Positions 59,195 to 64,000 of a stretch of 64,000 nt of DNA are shown here, piece by piece; positions within the stretch are counted from its first letter, which is position 1; every line of letters begins with the position of its first letter. Where the stretch lies: contig NZ_JANHLC010000005.1 in assembly GCF_028682395.1 (NCBI RefSeq), positions 62,001 to 126,000 of the forward strand, written 5' to 3'. The notes under the pieces are model-generated. The model saw only the letters and a program-made list of their open reading frames with translations, was not told the origin of the DNA and did no database searches. The position numbers and the translations under genes were made by a program. The stretch comes from Pseudomonas putida. GTDB lineage: Bacteria > Pseudomonadota > Gammaproteobacteria > Pseudomonadales > Pseudomonadaceae.

Positions 59195-59407
59195 CTTTTC
59201 GAGCAAAGCGGTTACATATCCAGTTACACCGCGTTTCAACGGTAACAATCGGCTAGCGGCGCGCGGAAAAACCGATATTTATCTCACTTCCTACAGGGCC
59301 CGCATCAGCACACAGCCGCTCTACCCTGTCGCTTGCGCGCGTTCTCACGCCGCTGTGACGGCGGAACCAGGCCCATTCACAGCGCACAATCTGGCGCGCA
59401 CAAAAAA

Positions 59408-59436
59408 GCCCCGCCCGGCGCAGGGCCGGGCGGGGC
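59408..59436 (-). terminator. Rho-independent terminator of acsA
   Basis: GCCCCGCCCGGC and GCCGGGCGGGGC form a 12-bp G+C stem. On the minus strand it is followed by TTTTTT, just after the acsA stop. Confidence 0.93.
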
Positions 59437-59455
59437 GGGTGGACACATATCCGTC

Positions 59456-61411
<1,956 letters not shown>

Positions 61412-61837
61412 CTTTTTTACCTCGGTGGATAGTTGTTGTTTTATGGCCCTGTTTTAGCCGGCCCACGCCCTTGGGACCATTCGACGATGGTAGTAACAAA
61501 ACCCTACCGAACGCCGTGTCTTTTCACGGCAAGGCTCAAGCACGGCACTTTCAGAGCACTTTGCAGAGGAGAAAAAACCGCCGTCCCGCGCGATTTAACG
61601 AAACGCGCCTCGGGATTGTTACAGAATCCGTCAAAAGTCTTTATCAAAAGCCCCTCTATATGCCGTTGTGGGTGACGCCTAAAATCAACCTCGCCAACAA
61701 AGGCAACGTGATTAACTCAAGTTACAGCCCCCACGAAGGCATGTTAATCCGCTTATCACCCGAAATTAATAACTGTTCTACACGCAGCCTCACAAGGGCT
61801 GTGTGACCCCACACACCCTTAAGAAGGTAATTATTAA
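61412..61837. other. Intergenic region between acsA and the DUF2790 gene
   Basis: There are 426 bases with divergent promoters expected. A+T-rich stretches lie near 61600-61780. No clear operator or small gene was seen. Confidence 0.4.
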
Positions 61838-62089
61838 ATGAAAGCGTTAGTCGTTCTGGCCCTTGCCGGTTTTTGTGCCACTGCCATGGCGGACGAGGCC
61901 AGCAACCAACAAGCCCCGGTCGAGCAGTATTCTTATTCGACCAAACTGGATATCGCCAAAGTTATTTCCCTGAGCGAAGTCCCGAATGTTTGCGAAGTTG
62001 TGCCGGCCCGCATGGTTTATGAAGACTCCCAAGGTAAACAACACACACTTGAATACCGCGTTATGGGTAATGGTTGCTCTAACGGTTAA
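61838..62089 (+). CDS. DUF2790 family small secreted protein
   Basis: The protein is 83 residues. A signal peptide (MKALVVLALAGFCATAMA) is cut before DEASN. The mature part YSYSTKLDIAKVISLSEVPN-type segment, two cysteines (VCEVVP, NGCSNG) and VYEDSQGKQHTLEYRV match the DUF2790 family, which is common in Pseudomonas and of unknown function. AAGAAGG lies before the ATG. It is probably periplasmic, with one disulfide. Confidence 0.85.
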   Translation: MKALVVLALAGFCATAMADEASNQQAPVEQYSYSTKLDIAKVISLSEVPNVCEVVPARMVYEDSQGKQHTLEYRVMGNGCSNG

Positions 62090-62712
62090 TTAACCCTTAT
62101 TGAACCGCTGGTTTTTATACAACGCCGGCCGCAAGAAATGGTTCTTGCGGCAAGATGCCGGGGGTGCATCCCCTCACACGGGAATCGCTGCACCGCACCT
62201 CCCCTCTTTCCCGACCGCCGGTACCCGCCGCGCTTTACCCGCCCTTTCCAAAGCGCCAGCTTGTCCTCCCACGGGGGATCCACCCGGTCACTTCCGGCCC
62301 CTCCTGCACGCCTAAAAAAAATCCTTCGCGCAAACAAACTCCCGCAAACCCCCGCCCCGCCTAAAGAAACCTCCATGTCATCGGCCTCCCCGGCCAATCT
62401 GCCGCACCCAAACCTGAAATCTGACTGAAATGCCCGGTAAAAAACCCTTATACTGGGCCGGTCAAAAGGGCTTGAAATACCCCCTGATCGGGCTATAAAC
62501 CCAGGCTGGCTTGCCTCTCAGGGGCACTGGGACAGGACCCCGTGCCTTCCCCCAGCCAATTCGGGGTTTCCCCGTACACATTTATGTTTTTTGCGTGCTG
62601 CAAGCGGCAACAAACGATTCCTTAAGATCCATAGCGGCCAACGGTCGTGTGACAACCAAACCATCAGTGTTTTCACGCGGCCATCCGGCCCTCACGCAGG
62701 AGACGATACGTC
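62090..62712. other. Long intergenic region upstream of nrdB
   Basis: There are 623 bases with no supported gene. Near the left side GCCGCAAGAA-ATGG-TTCTTGCGGC (62128-62151) is a perfect 10-bp hairpin, without a T-run. A C-rich tract (62200-62360) follows, then the nrdB promoter region. I saw no clear NrdR box. Confidence 0.5.
62425..62454 (+). promoter_or_regulatory. Candidate nrdB promoter
   Basis: CTGAAA (62425-62430) and TATACT (62449-62454), spacing 18, about 260 bp upstream of nrdB. The minus 10 fits well, the minus 35 only moderately. Confidence 0.35.
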
Positions 62713-63960
62713 ATGCTGAGCTGGGACGAATTCGATAAAGAAGAAGGCGAAGTCGCTGCCAAAGGCGCCAACGCCGGGCACGCCACCGAAGCAAACATGG
62801 ACCGCCTCGACAGCGCCGGTGGTGCTGCGGCTCTTGAAGCCCGGGCCGTAACCGCGACCGACTCCGAAGCGATCATCCGCGCCAAGGCCGCCCTCGACCG
62901 ACTCGATATCGCTGAAGGCCTGGCCGAGCTTGAAGGCGCTTCCGCCCGCGTCGCGGTCGACGAAAAGCGCATGATCAACTGCCGTGCCGACCTCAACCAA
63001 CTGGTTCCATTCAAATACGACTGGGCCTGGCAGAAGTACCTGGACGGCTGCGCAAACCACTGGATGCCGCAAGAAGTCAACATGACCGCCGACATCGCCC
63101 TCTGGAAAGACCCGGAAGGCCTGACCGACGACGAACGCCGCATCGTGATGCGCAACCTGGGCTTCTTCTCCACCGCCGATTCCCTGGTTGCCAACAACCT
63201 GGTGCTGGCGGTCTACCGCTTGATCACCAACCCCGAGTGCCGCCAGTACATCCTGCGCCAGGCGTTCGAAGAAGCGATCCACACCCACGCTTACCAGTAC
63301 TGCATCGAGTCGCTGGCCATGGATGAAGGCGAGATCTTCAACATGTACCACGAGATTCCTTCGGTCGCGAAGAAAGCGACCTGGGGCCTGAAGTACACCC
63401 GCTCGATCTCTGATCCGAAGTTCGAAACCGGCACCGTCGAAACCGACAAGGAACTGTTGCGCAACCTGATCGCCTACTACTGCGTTCTGGAAGGCATCTT
63501 CTTCTACTGCGGCTTTACCCAGATCCTGTCCATGGGCCGTCGCAACAAAATGACCGGTGTCGCCGAGCAGTTCCAGTACATCCTGCGCGACGAATCCATG
63601 CACCTGAACTTCGGCATCGACGTGATCAACCAGATCAAGATCGAAAACCCGCACCTGTGGGATGCCGAGATGAAGGAAGAAGCCAGCCAGATGATCCTGC
63701 AGGGCACTCAGCTGGAAATCGAATACGCACGAGACACCATGCCACGCGGCGTACTGGGCATGAACGCAGCGATGATGGAGGACTACCTCAAGTTCATCGC
63801 CAACCGTCGTCTGTCGCAGATCGGCCTGAAGGAAGAGTACCCTGGTACAACCAACCCCTTCCCATGGATGAGCGAGATCATGGACTTGAAGAAAGAGAAG
63901 AACTTCTTCGAGACCCGCGTGATCGAGTACCAGACTGGCGGCGCCTTGAGCTGGGATTGA
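62713..63960 (+). CDS. nrdB: Ribonucleoside-diphosphate reductase, beta subunit
   Basis: The protein is 415 residues. The ferritin-like diiron ligands are seen in [25 protein letters not shown] and [12 protein letters not shown], and the tail GGALSWD, which docks to NrdA, is intact. It holds the tyrosyl radical needed to reduce ribonucleotides aerobically. The ATG at 62713 has AGGAGACGAT upstream. No nrdA is visible beside it: acsA on the other strand and the DUF2790 gene lie upstream, and the window ends 40 bases after the stop. Confidence 0.95.
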   Translation: MLSWDEFDKEEGEVAAKGANAGHATEANMDRLDSAGGAAALEARAVTATDSEAIIRAKAALDRLDIAEGLAELEGASARVAVDEKRMINCRADLNQLVPFKYDWAWQKYLDGCANHWMPQEVNMTADIALWKDPEGLTDDERRIVMRNLGFFSTADSLVANNLVLAVYRLITNPECRQYILRQAFEEAIHTHAYQYCIESLAMDEGEIFNMYHEIPSVAKKATWGLKYTRSISDPKFETGTVETDKELLRNLIAYYCVLEGIFFYCGFTQILSMGRRNKMTGVAEQFQYILRDESMHLNFGIDVINQIKIENPHLWDAEMKEEASQMILQGTQLEIEYARDTMPRGVLGMNAAMMEDYLKFIANRRLSQIGLKEEYPGTTNPFPWMSEIMDLKKEKNFFETRVIEYQTGGALSWD

Positions 63961-64000
63961 TTCCCCTCCCCCGCTAACGAAAAAGCCCTGACTATTCAGG

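Larger units (their letters stand above)
58803..59401. other. Intergenic region between aotJ and acsA
   Basis: About 600 bases hold the aot promoter region with an ArgR-like half-site, and a hairpin at 59170-59194 between A and T runs. No gene is supported. Confidence 0.5.

Noticed and set aside
58986..59195. Small RNA gene on the plus strand ending at the 59170 hairpin
   Set aside because: TTGACA at 59024 has no minus 10 at a suitable distance, so no promoter can be supported.
62155..62364. Short plus-strand frames in the region upstream of nrdB
   Set aside because: They are Pro/Arg-rich, overlap in several frames and have no ribosome site.

Overview
The window looks like a Pseudomonas chromosome, most likely of the P. 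fluorescens group. The evidence is an AmrZ homologue, an RsmA/CsrA-size regulator next to tRNA-Ser and tRNA-Arg genes, the aotJQMOP-argR and aruCFGDB-(small gene)-aruE order, a DUF2790-type small secreted protein, and Pseudomonas-style REP palindromes. This is inferred from gene content only, as no database search was possible.

Region 1 (1-32738, all minus strand) is a polysaccharide biosynthesis and export locus that runs off the left edge. In transcription order it encodes ManC (GDP-mannose), WecB and WecC (UDP-ManNAc to UDP-ManNAcA), two fused MDR/Gfo-Idh oxidoreductases, a membrane-anchored transglutaminase-like protein with a tandem repeat, a glycosyltransferase, a heparinase II/III-type protein, a very large radical SAM protein, a Wzm/Wzt ABC exporter, two SAM methyltransferases (one with a long coiled coil), two asparagine-synthase-type amidotransferases, a second glycosyltransferase, a second heparinase-type protein and two further glycosyltransferases. 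Most junctions overlap by 4 bp or are within a few bases, so wecB to the left edge is probably one very long operon. The simplest reading is an ABC-exported, uronic-acid-containing and probably amidated glycan. No Wzx/Wzy or initiating transferase is in view. Four enzyme types occur as paralogous pairs, and one beta-sandwich-like module recurs in three unrelated enzymes (glycosyltransferase, oxidoreductase, radical SAM).

Region 2 (32739-34600) is gene-poor and A+T-richer. It holds a MITE-like inverted-repeat element with IS4-like ends, a start-less ORF remnant, a tRNA-Arg(CCU), a perfect 15-bp inverted repeat and one small secreted or membrane peptide gene. It looks like the junction between the variable glycan locus and the core genome.

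Region 3 (34605-44302) is core genome: phnN, amrZ (with an AlgU-type promoter), mgtE, a small secreted protein, two identical tRNA-Arg(ACG), tRNA-Ser(GCU), rsmA/csrA, lysC, alaS and a threonine aldolase.

Region 4 (44520-45331) is an FMN riboswitch driving an isolated lumazine synthase.

Region 5 (45392-58802) is the arginine module: the arginine succinyltransferase catabolic genes, the AraC-type ArgR regulator and the arginine/ornithine ABC importer, with ArgR-like half-sites at both upstream regions.

Region 6 (59400-64000) contains acsA, a DUF2790 protein gene and nrdB, without nrdA beside it.
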